Shown here: positions 49,130-60,838 of the stretch, in pieces | Layout: every line of letters begins with the position of its first letter | How positions within the stretch are numbered: position 1 is the stretch's first letter | Source of the DNA: Melanocharis versteri | Taxonomy: Eukaryota > Chordata > Aves > Passeriformes > Melanocharitidae | Assembly (NCBI GenBank): GCA_013397845.1 | Contig: VZTG01001883.1 | Span: 3,607,649-3,671,648 of the forward strand | Direction: 5' to 3' | DNA: 64,000 bases | Position numbers and translations under genes: made by a program | Notes under the pieces: model-generated | What the model saw: the letters and a program-made list of their open reading frames with translations, nothing else | Database searches by the model: none | What the model was told of the DNA's origin: nothing

Positions 49130-49992
49130 CTAAAATGAAAAGAAAACATGAAAATGTGAAAACACAACTTTCAAACATTTAACTGCATCCCAGCTTTTCA
49201 GTCTAGGCCTTTCACAGAGCTAATAAACCTACAAAAATAATTATAGCACTAGGAACTCAGCTAAGCTTCTACATAAACTCGTTTCTAAACCTTCAGCTGT
49301 GCATTTCTGGTTTCACAGCTTGCAACTGCCTTGTAGTCCAGTCACCTGGAATTTACTGCAGAGTCCAGAGAACAGAGAAACAAAGAGATCACACGGCTGT
49401 ATGACAAGCAAAAGGCAGCTCCCTCCCAGCACCATTCCTCCCGCTTTACTCAATTCTCCCTGCTTTGGTTCACCATATGCCAGAGCAAGGGGAGCTCACG
49501 GGGCACACAAGCAGGAGGCCAAAGAAAGCATCTCAGCAGGTCCAAGAGTGGGTAAAAGCTTCGGGAATCTCATGGCTCTGCTGCCTGGACCACACGAAAG
49601 CCAACGAGCGGCTGTGGCTCGCCCAGCATTTTAAAACGCAGAAACTATTAACACCCCCTACATAAAAACCCATGCTGGCTCAGATCTCCTCCACCGGCAC
49701 CCAGCACACGGCTGGTCCTGCGGACCCCGAACAGCCAGGGCACAGGTGGCCGGAGGGATGGCCGTGTCCCCCGCAGCCGGACCACCGCCCGCACCGCCCC
49801 CCTCAGCGCCCGCAGGCCTCCCCCGCCGAGCCCCGCTCGCGTCCTGCGGCTGTCCCCACACCCCCTGTCCTCAGGGCTCCCCTCCGCGACCCCTCCTGCC
49901 CAGGCCCCGCCGAAGCCACCACAGGCTCGCACTGACGGGATGCCCAGCCCAGGTGTCCCTTGCCGCGCCGAGGAGGGTACGAGCACCGCAGC

Positions 49993-50624
49993 NNNNNNNN
50001 NNNNNNNNNNNNNNNNNNNNNNNNNNNNNNNNNNNNNNNNNNNNNNNNNNNNNNNNNNNNNNNNNNNNNNNNNNNNNNNNNNNNNNNNNNNNNNNNNNNN
50101 NNNNNNNNNNNNNNNNNNNNNNNNNNNNNNNNNNNNNNNNNNNNNNNNNNNNNNNNNNNNNNNNNNNNNNNNNNNNNNNNNNNNNNNNNNNNNNNNNNNN
50201 NNNNNNNNNNNNNNNNNNNNNNNNNNNNNNNNNNNNNNNNNNNNNNNNNNNNNNNNNNNNNNNNNNNNNNNNNNNNNNNNNNNNNNNNNNNNNNNNNNNN
50301 NNNNNNNNNNNNNNNNNNNNNNNNNNNNNNNNNNNNNNNNNNNNNNNNNNNNNNNNNNNNNNNNNNNNNNNNNNNNNNNNNNNNNNNNNNNNNNNNNNNN
50401 NNNNNNNNNNNNNNNNNNNNNNNNNNNNNNNNNNNNNNNNNNNNNNNNNNNNNNNNNNNNNNNNNNNNNNNNNNNNNNNNNNNNNNNNNNNNNNNNNNNN
50501 NNNNNNNNNNNNNNNNNNNNNNNNNNNNNNNNNNNNNNNNNNNNNNNNNNNNNNNNNNNNNNNNNNNNNNNNNNNNNNNNNNNNNNNNNNNNNNNNNNNN
50601 NNNNNNNNNNNNNNNNNNNNNNNN
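49993..50624. other. Assembly gap (632 N), likely hides GALC exon 1
   Basis: Run of N between two GC-rich flanks. Exon 2 is the first GALC exon found, and neither flank contains sequence resembling the conserved end of exon 1 (the FDGIGAVSGGG region in mammals). Exon 1 with the start codon and signal peptide is therefore most likely inside the gap. GC-rich promoters are a common cause of gaps in bird assemblies. Confidence 0.8.
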
Positions 50625-50691
50625 CCGGAGTGGTGTTCACTGCAGCTTGAGCAGCCGCGCGTAGGGGCCGAGCCGAGCTGACCGTCTTTTT

Positions 50692-50742
50692 TGGGGCCTC
50701 TGACTCTCCTTTCTGGGGCCTCTGACTCTCCTTTCTGGGGCC
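50692..50742. repeat. 22-bp tandem repeat, about 2.3 copies
   Basis: Unit TGGGGCCTCTGACTCTCCTTTC is present twice in full (50692-50713 and 50714-50735), followed by the first seven bases of a third copy. It sits about 70 bp from the end of the assembly gap, so more copies may lie inside the gap. Confidence 0.85.
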
Positions 50743-51080
50743 CCTGGCAAGGCACGGTACTTGTCTCGGGCGAGGAACGGCGTTTCCTAGTGCGTCTGTC
50801 ATATTCCCAGGCCCTCCCAGCAGGTCGCAGGCAGTTTCCTGGTTTTGCGCCGCTCTCAGGCTGCTACCAAATCCCCTGAAGAGCCGGCACAAAGCGGCGC
50901 TTTGCAGGAGCACGTTGCGGCGCGCCGTGAGGATCTTTGATGGCCGCAGGGGCAGGTGCTGGGAGCGGCCCCGGGCCCCGCGCCAGCCCCGCGCAGGCCC
51001 TGCCCGCAGAGGTTGCGGGCAGCCCCGCGCCCCTCCCGGGGAATCCCAGCTGGCCCCAGTTAGATCCGCAGCTGCGTCAG

Positions 51081-54000
51081 CAGGATCCCAGAGAGGGATG
51101 CTGAAAGTGTGGTTTAAATTGTGATGGGCTGCACGAGCCTGTTTAGGCCTCCAGGGGTGCGCTGTAAGGGCAGCCCCATCAAAATGAGAGCAGCCGGGGT
51201 GGTGCTGAGCCGCACGTCAAAAGAGGATTGCCAGGGTGTTCCCTCACACTCCAGCTCATGCAAGCATTCGGCTAGGAGGAAAAGTAACCTGGAGATTGCC
51301 GATCAGCTGATTATCCTATAAAAAGTTATTGTCTTATCTGTTGACCTCGGTATTTCATAGAGATGCTTCATGCGCCTGAAGGAGGAATGAGGCATGAGGA
51401 GATGCAGTGGCTGATGTCCTGCGCTGTGTAAGAGCTGTGAAAAAACCCCGGTTTTGCACATTGTAACCATAAAGAATGCTGTTATTCGAGCCTCGGTCGC
51501 TCTCCTTGTCATTGCCACTGTCATTGAGAGATCTAATGTCTCAGTGATGACATTACCTGACTGACGTTTCCTGTTTATTTCTTTTTAAATAACAATACCA
51601 AGCACTCACAAAACATTTTGCACTTTACAGCAATATCAAGTATTAACTAATGAACCTGCTCACACCTAAATGAGCTATATGATATTATTATTACATGCAG
51701 AAGGTCAGAGTTACTTCCTCAGGGCTACTGTGAGTCAGTGCCAGAGGCAGCATTATGCTCCTGATCCTATTTCACATTCATTCCAGCAGACTGTACAGCT
51801 TTGCACACCTGGGAGGTTTGCAAAACCATTATGAATTATTAATGAGTTCATTTTGATAGTTTCATTGTTTAATGCATCAATTATTCCATGTAAAAGGCTT
51901 CAGCTGTGGAATTCAGTCTCTTATTCACTCATAAGATCCTAAAATTGTCAGTTTTCAAAACTCATCTTTGCAATTCCGTGGTGTGCTGAGTGCCTGCCCT
52001 TTTCAGTTGGTGCAGAAAAACATTCTCTGAATCTGTTTCGGTGGAAGGAAAATGATATTTTGGTGTGACTCGGTGAACTTTCATTCTGCATCTTGACCTT
52101 GTGTTGAACCATTGTTTTCTTCACACCTTTGTTTGTGGATTTTTTTAAAAGTCAAATTTAACCAATAAACTTTTTGAGGACTTACTCATTGCTTTTTTCC
52201 TAGATAAGATTGTTTTCCACTGTTAATGCTTTTCTCTTTCAGGGTTGGGGTTTTTTTTCTCAGCAAACACTATTAACACCTGTTGTTCTTGGATGATCTG
52301 AGATACTGTGTGTGTCCAGATCTCACAAAAACCCTGGAAAATTGTGCTGCTTACATCAGAAATTAAGTTTTTGCATGTGGACACGATTAAGAATTTATTT
52401 TAACGTGTAGCTTTACTTCCAGAATGCATAAAAGGCATCATCTCCTCTCTTGCTTCCTTCGATCTTTCAATTCTGCTGTCATCACAGCAAAGAACTGTAG
52501 AAATGTTCAACTATGTTTCTCTATTTTTAATAATGATAAGAACTGTTTTTTCTTCAGCAAAGTATAGGTATGCTCCACAAAACACCAGAACCAGCATACT
52601 GGATACTTAGTAGGTACCATGTTAGGAAAAGGCATGTGGAAAGTGATGAAACACATCTTCGTCTAATGACTTTTCTCTCAATGAAAGTGAAGGTATGACT
52701 GAAAATTATTTTAGAAATTTATCTAAGCAACTGGTCTTCCATTCACCAAACAGGAAGGGGCTATTATAACAGTTTGAGAATGGCCACAAGTATTTAATAG
52801 TTTAGGCTTCATGCAACAATCAGATCAGTAAAAAACTGTGGATGAAAAAGTCATGCTCTGACTGAAAAAAAAGGAACCAAATCTCTGCATCCAGTGGTTA
52901 AATATTATAGAGCTGCCTATTCTCAAGGAAGTCAGTATGCCCCTATTTTAGAACTTTTCGATTTGTTCTCTTTCATTTCTCCTTAGCATCTGAATCATCA
53001 AACCAAACAGTTTTGGTGTTACCCAACAGATGGATATTTCAAGTGAAATTACGCACTTTCTTAAAGCAGAATTATGTTGTTCCAAACAGAATTTAAGAAA
53101 AAATACGCACAATAAATTACTGTGATCACAGAGGAGGAAGAGAACTGTGCTCATGTAACAACTTTTCACCTGTCTAATTGAATAGAATTATCTGTTAAAA
53201 GAATCACTCCTCTGAAAACTGCATCCAACCTCAGATTCAATTTATATAAAAATACATAAATATGTAACCTGTCAGAGTGCATAAAATGCTGTTATCCTTT
53301 GTTGACTAGAACTATTCATGAACTCGTCATAAATTCTGAAAATACGTAATTCTTTTTCCACAAACTCCTGAAGTCATTGTGATACATTTTTGAGCTCTTC
53401 TGAGGTGAATTCTTATTTGATTCTGTGATAAATTTGTAGGGGAAAGCAAGTGAGGTCCTTCAGTCAAAAAAAAAGATGTTATATTTTGAATAGATACAAG
53501 TAAATACAAATAAAACACATTATTTTATTTCTGTGCATTGGTTTCTCTGCAGAATATGTCTCCTAGATAAGGGATGTAAAATATACCACAGACATATAAT
53601 TAGGCAATATTTTCAATTAAACTTTTATAAAGTCTCTAAAAGTATTCCTATATCTACTGAGGTTGCTTCAATCCTTTGTCCATCTTCATTGTAATTATGT
53701 CATCTTTTTTGTCATGGATAAGCATAGATTAACAAGGAATTGGGGACAGAAAAAAAAAAAAAGGAAGCAAAACCAAGAGATGTATGAACTGCTGCCTGTT
53801 TATCTGAGAGCAGCTTCCTGTCTGACCGAGCAGAAGCAGACACTTTTCTTAGAAGCAGAGAAGCAGGCACAGGTTACACTGGCAATGGTATAACAGGAAC
53901 TGCTGCACAGGGACACGTGGCTGCCAAGGTAAGTGCTCGGGGTCCAAGGAGCCAGGGACACAACTACATTCTGGGACAGGTTTCAACCTAGCTCTCCCTA

Positions 54001-57000
54001 ATGGGATGCTGACATCGTACATAGTAAGAAGGGACACAGAAAGGGCTGGAAATGATTGCTTTGGGAGAAGGATTATTTCAATCCCAGCACAACCAAAACG
54101 TGAGACTAAGGCAAAAGACATCAAAAGATTGAATTAGGAAAGACATGGCTAGGATTAGGAAAGAAAGCTTGATTCATTGTTTGCTGTGATGGCATTGCCA
54201 TGATCAAAATACTGTTGATTACAAAAGGGGGAGAGAATGGAGAGGAACTGTATTTGGATGTGAATTTTCAGCATTTTTAGCTGTCCCATCGCTGCAAAAA
54301 GTGCCTCAGGCCTCACAGAGGGTTCCAGTAACTCTTCTATTAATGTTCTTCAGTATTTTCAGATGCTAACAAGATAGCCAGGGCTATTTATATGGGTATG
54401 CAGAATCCTTAAAACTTAGCAGAAAAATAAGCTCTGGTAAAAGTAGCTTCTTAGAAGGTCAAGTATCATGTATATGAAAATGTTTTGTACGTCTTTCTGT
54501 ATGCATAGAGGAAAACATGATGCACATAATAATATAGCAAATAATACTTGCCTGCATTGCCTACATACTAAAAAACATGTTGGGTTTCTTTTCCTATTTG
54601 CTCACATTAACTGAATGTTTATGCTCGATGAAACAGTCCATAAAATATATCTCCAAGTTAAAAAGGCTGAGCTCTTTTACACCTGTTTGAGTCTGTACAG
54701 AATCTCATGGAGACCTTTGGGTGAACGCTAATGTTGCATGAGGAAAAATGCTGTTAATTTTAAGCAAAAAAGGCCATCTTTCTGAAAGGTGTATTTCAGC
54801 TCTCCTAAACTGTAAAGTTTTTCAGAACTGAATTTTGAGATCTGCTTGTTAGGTAAAAAGAATTAGCTGTGGAGCGTCCCTGGTACTCGAAGAAATCAAC
54901 TTGGCAGTCGAAGTTATTTTGAGAACACAAAGCAATCTACTTTGTTGAAATTGCTTAAAGATAAAAAGGAAAACCATCTATCTTTCCATCTTATGATTGA
55001 TATACAATATCACCAGTACAGCAGCTACTACACTAGCTCACACAGCGTTGTTCATTTCTTCCCTTACATAGTTTTTTACAGATAAGAGTATATCCTTTTG
55101 TATTTATGCTTATGAAAATTTAACTTTACACTTTGTGACTTTCAAAATGTCATCGATAGAGAGACCACATAAAGCTCTCTTTAAACCTGAAGAAGATACT
55201 GTAGAAATGCATTGATACAAATACAATATATAATGACTACTTTTCTCTAGAAACTCTTACAAGGTTCCTTTACAGGCTTGTTTGCATACAGTACTTGAAG
55301 CATAACGTTTGCTTGTCCATTTCTCTAAATTTAATGTCTTACTGTCTCTTCAGAATTCTTGTACAGTGGGTTTTCTGTAGCAAAATGACAGAGGCAGGAA
55401 CTATAATAAAAGAATAATGTGTCTAAAAAAACCCTACTTTTAAGATTTTTTTTTTTTATTTGAAACATCTGATACCAAAACAAGTCTATAAAAAAAGTCA
55501 CAATTATATGGAATTAGTCACGGTAGGTTTGGACCATGAAAGTCAAACCATTAGACTGTATCATTAAACCAAAATTCCTTGATAGTTAAAAAAAAATAGC
55601 AATCATTGGGGAAAATTATCAAATATTGTTTTTTAGGATAGATGTAAGCCAATACCATCCTCCTAGGCAAAACCAGCAGGTGTGCTCAGTAGCAGAGAGA
55701 AAACCTGGGAATGCTTCAGATCATGCGTTCAGGTAAGAAAAATCATCTTGCATTACAAAGTCCTAATTATCAGAAAAACAACTCAGCAAGTAAGTGTGAT
55801 ATGGACTACTTCCTCTGAAATAAGGCCCCAAGCAATTTGAGTGAAATGTCTTGCAATCAGGGCAAAGCAGTGCTTTCTGCTTTTATATTTCTGTGCAGCA
55901 TGCATTGTGGTAAGCTTCATGTGCTGGCTCTTTGGCACACTTAAGTATAGGTCATCAATACATGCCAGAGTGACACACTTCTCATTATTACCACCACTGA
56001 AAGCATGTCCTCATGAAAGTACCATCAATGCGTCATCAAAGTTTGGACGTGGATTACCTGGGGAATACTACACAGCGTCCAGGGCTGTGCTCAGCGAAAC
56101 TAACGAACATACTGGTTAAGAAGAAGAGAAAGCAATGGGGCACAGTGACCTGTGAATATGAAGGACAGAAAAAATGTTCTGAGGTGACAAATTTCATGTG
56201 GTCTCAACTCACTTCTTTGAATTTCTTCTTTAGTGTCCCAGCCTGCCATTAGCCAATTACACCTTCAGATATTAGTTCCTTAAGGCAGATGGCAAAAGAG
56301 TGCAAAGCAAAGACTTGCCCCAAACATGTGGTTTATTCAGACAAGAGCAATATAAGGACAAGTGTTTTACCTTATGATCAGTAAGATCAACAGAGCAAAA
56401 CTCTTAGAAACAACCAGCTAAAATGAGAAAGCTGATATAAAAACAGGTGGTATAAGGAAATTGGCATGCTGGTCTGTGAGTAGATACAAAAGCTGTTGTG
56501 AATAACACGAGAGAAGTTGGGAGCTTATAAGGATGGCGAGTCTGTAGTACAACAAGCTAACTAACAAAAGAGAAAGAGTTTATGGGGGAGGGAGAAGGAA
56601 TTCCAGTTTCTCAGTCGTGAGACTAGGAAATACTGCCTCATGCACTTGCTGCATTACACACATGTTTCTGAAAGGGCACGTTTCCCTTTTAGACATGAAG
56701 AGACCTGTCATAGGAAAAGAGATGCTAAAGTGTGATTAGGAAAAGAGGTAGGTATTTTATCTTTGATTCATCTGGTCTGTCTGCATACATTTGATTTCTT
56801 TTTGGTGAGAAGTGGATCACAAAACCCTGGGATCCATTTTCTAGAGCTAGATTTTTATTTTGTGATGTTTATACTGGTAAGCTTACAATGCCCTATTTAC
56901 TGTGTGGTTTTATGAAACCAGGCTGAAATGCAGACATCTTATGTTTGTCTTAAATATAGACACTGTATTATTTTTAAATTAGTCATCATGTTGGTAAAGT

Positions 57001-58642
57001 TCCTCAATAGACCAAACTGGCAAGTTCTTCTCAAGAATTTTCCTTTGCTTTCAAGCTTGTGAATGAGTTTAGCTCTATCTGGTAAGTTAGGCAACTTAAT
57101 CAAATAAAGCAGTGGCAGGTAAAATTGAATATGTGCTTTCTGGCTAGTTGTGTCATTGCTCCTTTTTTTTATGAATAATCATGAAAGGGGCTTTTGTATG
57201 GACAAGAGATCCATATAATAACCTCTCAGCACAGGCAATAAACCTGTTTGGATTTTTCTGATAAACCCAGAAACACATTAAACCCATAAAAGGCTGAATC
57301 TTTCTTACCCCATGGGAAAGTTTCTGCACACAAGTTGTATTCCACTGGAGTTCTTTGCCATGTGGAGACAGTTGTAGACGTGCTATCTTGCAACCTACTC
57401 GTTCTCCAGCCTCTTTACCTCCTCTGCTGGCAAACCAGGCTCAAAGCACAGATGAGCTATCACAGCAGTCTCTGAAGCAGTTAGGATATTTGGCAGTATA
57501 ACTGGACTGCAATCAATATTTTCCATTCTCGTATTTCCTGAACATAACAATTAGGTCTTTAGAGAAGGGAACTGCTGAGTGTCAGAGCAGTGATACAATC
57601 AGTGAGTACCAGCTCACTCACAACTACAGTTGTAAACCATTTCTTACTGAAAGGCCAGCTCTTCTAGTTGCTTCTAAGGCTCACACACGCAATTCCTCCA
57701 GTCCCACTGCTTTAGTCAGGGCTGCCATTTAACTGGTATTTTCATGTTGAGGCTGTTGATAACCACAGTCCTGGAAGTGACTAAGAAAAGTTCAGTTGCT
57801 AATGGCTTTATTAGCTCATGCATCACAGCTGCAATTTTTAAGGGGAAGAAATGTAAATGAAAAACTGTACTCAGAGTCTCCACCTCACACATTCAGAGGG
57901 ACACCCAGCAGATTGTCATGTGCATGCAGGAACCCAATAGCCTGGCAGGTTTCACATGAGGGTTTCTGGTACATGCAGCAAGTCTTGCTGGAACAGCACA
58001 GTTGATGGCAAGTTCTTGTGGGATCACATACAAAGGAGGAGAGAGGAAGCAGGGATGTGTGAGGATGCAAACAAGCCAAGACTGATTTGCAATAGGGAGA
58101 CACACCAGACACACATTTTCCTCTTATGAGCAGATCCCAACATCCAGCGGTACCTGAATCCCTGTATTTCTATCCTTAGTTCTTCATTGCCTTAGAGGGG
58201 AGGAGGTTATTTGGTATAAGAAATCTGCGATACTCATATTCCCAAAGCCATGCTTACCAGAATAATAGAAAGAGCACATCTGTTATTTTATTTGTGGTCC
58301 ACTTTCTGATCTCCTTTAACTCTCCCACATGAGAGACCCAGGATTGCAAGACACCGCCCCACTCCTGGAAGAAGTGTCTTAATTACTCATCCTGCTTCTG
58401 CTGTTGAAGCTTCCGTCTAACTGACCTTGACCGCCTTAGATTTTGGGTTCCTCTTCCTATGCATTCCTAACTCCCAGAGTGTTTGCATCCTTTGATCTCT
58501 TACAAACACTGTTTCTTTTATCTAAAAAAAAAAAAAAAAAAAAAAACAAACCAAAAAACCCAAAAAAAAAAAAAGACACACACCAAGAATCCCATAAAAA
58601 CAAAGAGGAATGTTATAACTGACGTTTTTCCCTTTTGGTAAC
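51081..58642. other. Intergenic sequence between GALC and GPR65
   Basis: AT-rich DNA without recognisable coding sequence. It should contain the GPR65 promoter and any 5' non-coding exon, but these could not be pinned down. Open frames are short and unrecognised. Confidence 0.7.
58524..58574. repeat. Poly(A) tract before the GPR65 coding exon
   Basis: A run of 23 A followed by A-rich sequence broken by C. It starts about 120 bases upstream of the candidate GPR65 splice acceptor. No retroelement body was recognised in front of it, so it may be a plain simple repeat. Confidence 0.85.
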
Positions 58643-58644
58643 AG
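58643..58644 (+). other. GPR65: Candidate splice acceptor 5' of the GPR65 coding exon
   Basis: A pyrimidine-rich stretch (GTTTTTCCCTTTTGG) followed by TAACAG, 120 bp before the ATG. In mammals GPR65 has a separate 5' non-coding exon and an intronless coding region, so a site here would fit. The upstream exon was not identified. Confidence 0.45.
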
Positions 58645-58764
58645 AAGGCTGGAATCTTGTCAACCAGGTCCTGAAGAACTAACAGATGACAACCCATCAG
58701 ACTACACAGGGGGTTTTATTTCACCCAGGCTGGAATTATCTCAAGGATACTTCTGGGGTGGACA

Positions 58765-59793
58765 ATGAACAACAGCACTGAGTGCCATGATGATCACACC
58801 CTGGATAAGTATTTGTTTCCATTTGTGTACAGCATTGTGATGATGATCAGTATTCCCACCAACTGCATATCCCTCTATGCATCTTGCATTCAGGTGAGGA
58901 AAAAGAATGAGTTAGCAGTCTACATCTTCAGCCTGTCCCTGGCTGACCTTTTGTACTCTTCGATTCTGCCTCTGTGGATTGATTATGCCTGGCATGGAGA
59001 TGACTGGAGGCTCTCTGCCTTGCTTTGTCGGATTTTTGCCTTCCTTACATACATGAATTTCTACACCAGCACTGCGTTTCTTGCTTGCATTTCTGTTGAC
59101 AGGTACCTGGCATTAGTTCACCCCTTGAAGCTCCAATACTTGCGCACAAGAAGATTTTCGTTGATTGTCAGCATAATTGTTTGGCTTCTGGAAAGCATCT
59201 TTAATTCAGTTATATTGGTGTACAAAGAAGTATTCAATGATCCTTGCAATTTCACTAATCATACATTGTGCTATGATAATTACCCCCTGGAGAGGTGGCA
59301 GGCAAACCTAAACTTATTCCGGATATGCTCAGGGTACTTGGTCCCTTTGATAATCATTGTGTTTTGCTACCATAAAATCTACCAAGTAGTGAGGTATAAC
59401 CAAGCCACAGTAGATGAAGAAAAGAAAAAAGTGAGGAAACTTATTCTGAACATCACAGTTAGTTTCATTGTTTGCTTCACTCCTTATCATGTTGTGTTGC
59501 TTATTCGCAGCATCAAAGAACCTTCCACATCTGACCCACATCTTTTGTTGTTGATGTATAAGGTTTACAGAATCACACAGGCCTTAACAAGTTTGAATTG
59601 CATTGTGGATCCCATTCTGTACTGCTTTGTGAGTGAAACTGCACGAGCAGACATAATGAGTTTGCTCAAGTGTTACTTGTGCCTGCAAAAGCGTGAGGAA
59701 GACCAAGTGAAAGAACATGCTCTGTGCAGTTCTGCTGCAAAAAGCACTGCACTGATCACCTGCAGAACTTCCTGTGAAACACAGACTGAATGA
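58765..59793 (+). CDS. GPR65: GPR65 (TDAG8), proton-sensing G-protein-coupled receptor
   Basis: 342-residue class A receptor, complete and intronless. In mammals it senses extracellular acid, couples to Gs/cAMP and is expressed in immune cells. Seven membrane segments lie at about residues 15-40, 50-71, 87-111, 131-152, 186-205, 226-249 and 266-289. Seen directly: N-terminal NNST sequons at residues 2-5, DRY at 112-114, TM3 Cys88 for the disulfide to extracellular loop 2, sequons NFT and NHT at 162 and 165, FTPYH at 238-242, DPILY at 282-286. LSLADLLY, MNFYTSTAFL, LRTRRF, TLCYDNYPLE and ALTSLNC match mammalian GPR65 closely. N-terminal His8 and His11 and TM6 His242 are candidate pH sensors. 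The C-terminal tail (from about 300) differs from human and is rich in Cys, Ser and Thr. The start is chosen because it aligns with the human N-terminus. GALC next to it in divergent order is the conserved mammalian arrangement. Confidence 0.97.
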   Translation: MNNSTECHDDHTLDKYLFPFVYSIVMMISIPTNCISLYASCIQVRKKNELAVYIFSLSLADLLYSSILPLWIDYAWHGDDWRLSALLCRIFAFLTYMNFYTSTAFLACISVDRYLALVHPLKLQYLRTRRFSLIVSIIVWLLESIFNSVILVYKEVFNDPCNFTNHTLCYDNYPLERWQANLNLFRICSGYLVPLIIIVFCYHKIYQVVRYNQATVDEEKKKVRKLILNITVSFIVCFTPYHVVLLIRSIKEPSTSDPHLLLLMYKVYRITQALTSLNCIVDPILYCFVSETARADIMSLLKCYLCLQKREEDQVKEHALCSSAAKSTALITCRTSCETQTE

Positions 59794-60245
59794 AAATTCC
59801 TGAATGAGTGCATGCAGAGGAAAATTGGATAACCTAAAAGGAAAAGAAAGAAAAATTCTTCTCCAGTCTGTACCTAGAAAATGCCCCAAAAGTCAGTAAT
59901 ACCAATCTAAGCAAAACCAGTTGCTGGAGCCAATAAGAACTTACTATAGGGTCAATGAAATCAATGGAGTATCAACACATATCTTTGAATCAGCTATGGT
60001 ATATAAATCAATGATAACCAACAGTCAGGAAGGATGGCTGTGACATGCTGACGGAATTACTGAGGATCCCCCACAGAACTGTCTCCTGTTGCAGCTTGCT
60101 ACCCAGCCTGCTGCAATGGACTAAGCTGGACGAAGGCTGAAGTCCTCTTTGTCCTGATTAAAAAAGGAGCAGACAGAGGGAGTGTAGTAAATTTCTCTAT
60201 AATTTCATGGTGTAATTTATGCTGCTATGACAGTTCCTGTGTTTT

Positions 60246-60251
60246 ATTAAA
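60246..60251 (+). terminator. Candidate GPR65 poly(A) signal (ATTAAA)
   Basis: ATTAAA about 450 bp past the GPR65 stop, followed by T- and GT-rich sequence. A canonical AATAAA occurs at 61090-61095, about 1.3 kb past the stop and beyond a CR1 fragment; it is an alternative or longer end. Confidence 0.35.
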
Positions 60252-60689
60252 GACTGAAATTCTTCTTCAGTGTACAGCTGAGATCAGCCACTTCTTAAAA
60301 TTGTTTACCTCCTGTGTACAGGTACTTACCTGCCCTTAAGCTTTTGTTTTCTTTGAAAAATATGTGTTCTTATGTATAACTGTATGTCATGCAGTTTCAT
60401 TACAATACCAGTATTGGGTTTCAGGTAGTTGAAGATTCATTTCTTCAAGTGCCTACAAAGAACCAAATTCTAGCCATCAGTGTGTTATCAACACCATTTT
60501 CATTCTGAATTCAAAACACAGCAATGTTACAGCTAGGAAAGGAAAATTAACTCTACCTGAGCTGAAACCACGACAAGGAGGGACAAGAAATCATGTGTAT
60601 AACTTGAAGCAAGATGGGTCAGAATTGATATAACAAAGAGCTTCTGAGCTATGACGAATTGACAAGCAGTGGAGCAGCACCAAGATGCT

Positions 60690-60838
60690 CTGCGTGCTCC
60701 ATCCTCAGCAGTTTTCAACACCCAACTCAACAAAGCTTGAGCAACATCTGGCCTTGTAGCTGACCTTCCCTTTAGCATAAGGTTGGACTTGAGATTTCCT
60801 GAGGTCCCTTCAAACCACAATTGTCCTGTGATCCTCTG
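60690..60838 (+). mobile_element. CR1 LINE 3' fragment
   Basis: Contains GTGCTCCATCCTCAGCAGTTTTCAA, ACAAAGCTTGAGCAACATCTGG in diverged form, GGTTGGACTTGAGATTTCCTGAGGTCCCTTC and the GTGATCCTCTGG end. Order and phrases match the last 150 bases of CR1. It lies about 0.9 kb after GPR65, between its two candidate poly(A) signals. Confidence 0.85.

Larger units (their letters stand above)
41303..49992 (-). other. GALC: GALC introns 1 (part) to 5
   Basis: Introns at 41303-43455, 43596-44985, 45100-47112, 47177-49060, and intron 1 from 49130 towards the gap. They hold a TA microsatellite (46385-46461) and a 13-bp perfect hairpin (44780-44813). No other gene is recognised. Confidence 0.85.
49680..51080. 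promoter_or_regulatory. GC-rich CpG-island-like region, GALC promoter
   Basis: Both sides of the gap are GC-rich with frequent CpG, in contrast to AT-rich sequence elsewhere. The position directly 5' of GALC exon 2, on the side facing GPR65, fits a housekeeping-type CpG-island promoter. No TATA box was recognised. Long open frames across this region are a product of GC content and of translating the N run; I do not call them genes. Confidence 0.65.

Noticed and set aside
49648..50913. Very long open frames on both strands across the promoter region
   Set aside because: They run through the 632-base N gap, which translates as unknown residues. The real flanking parts are low-complexity, GC-driven and unlike any protein I know.
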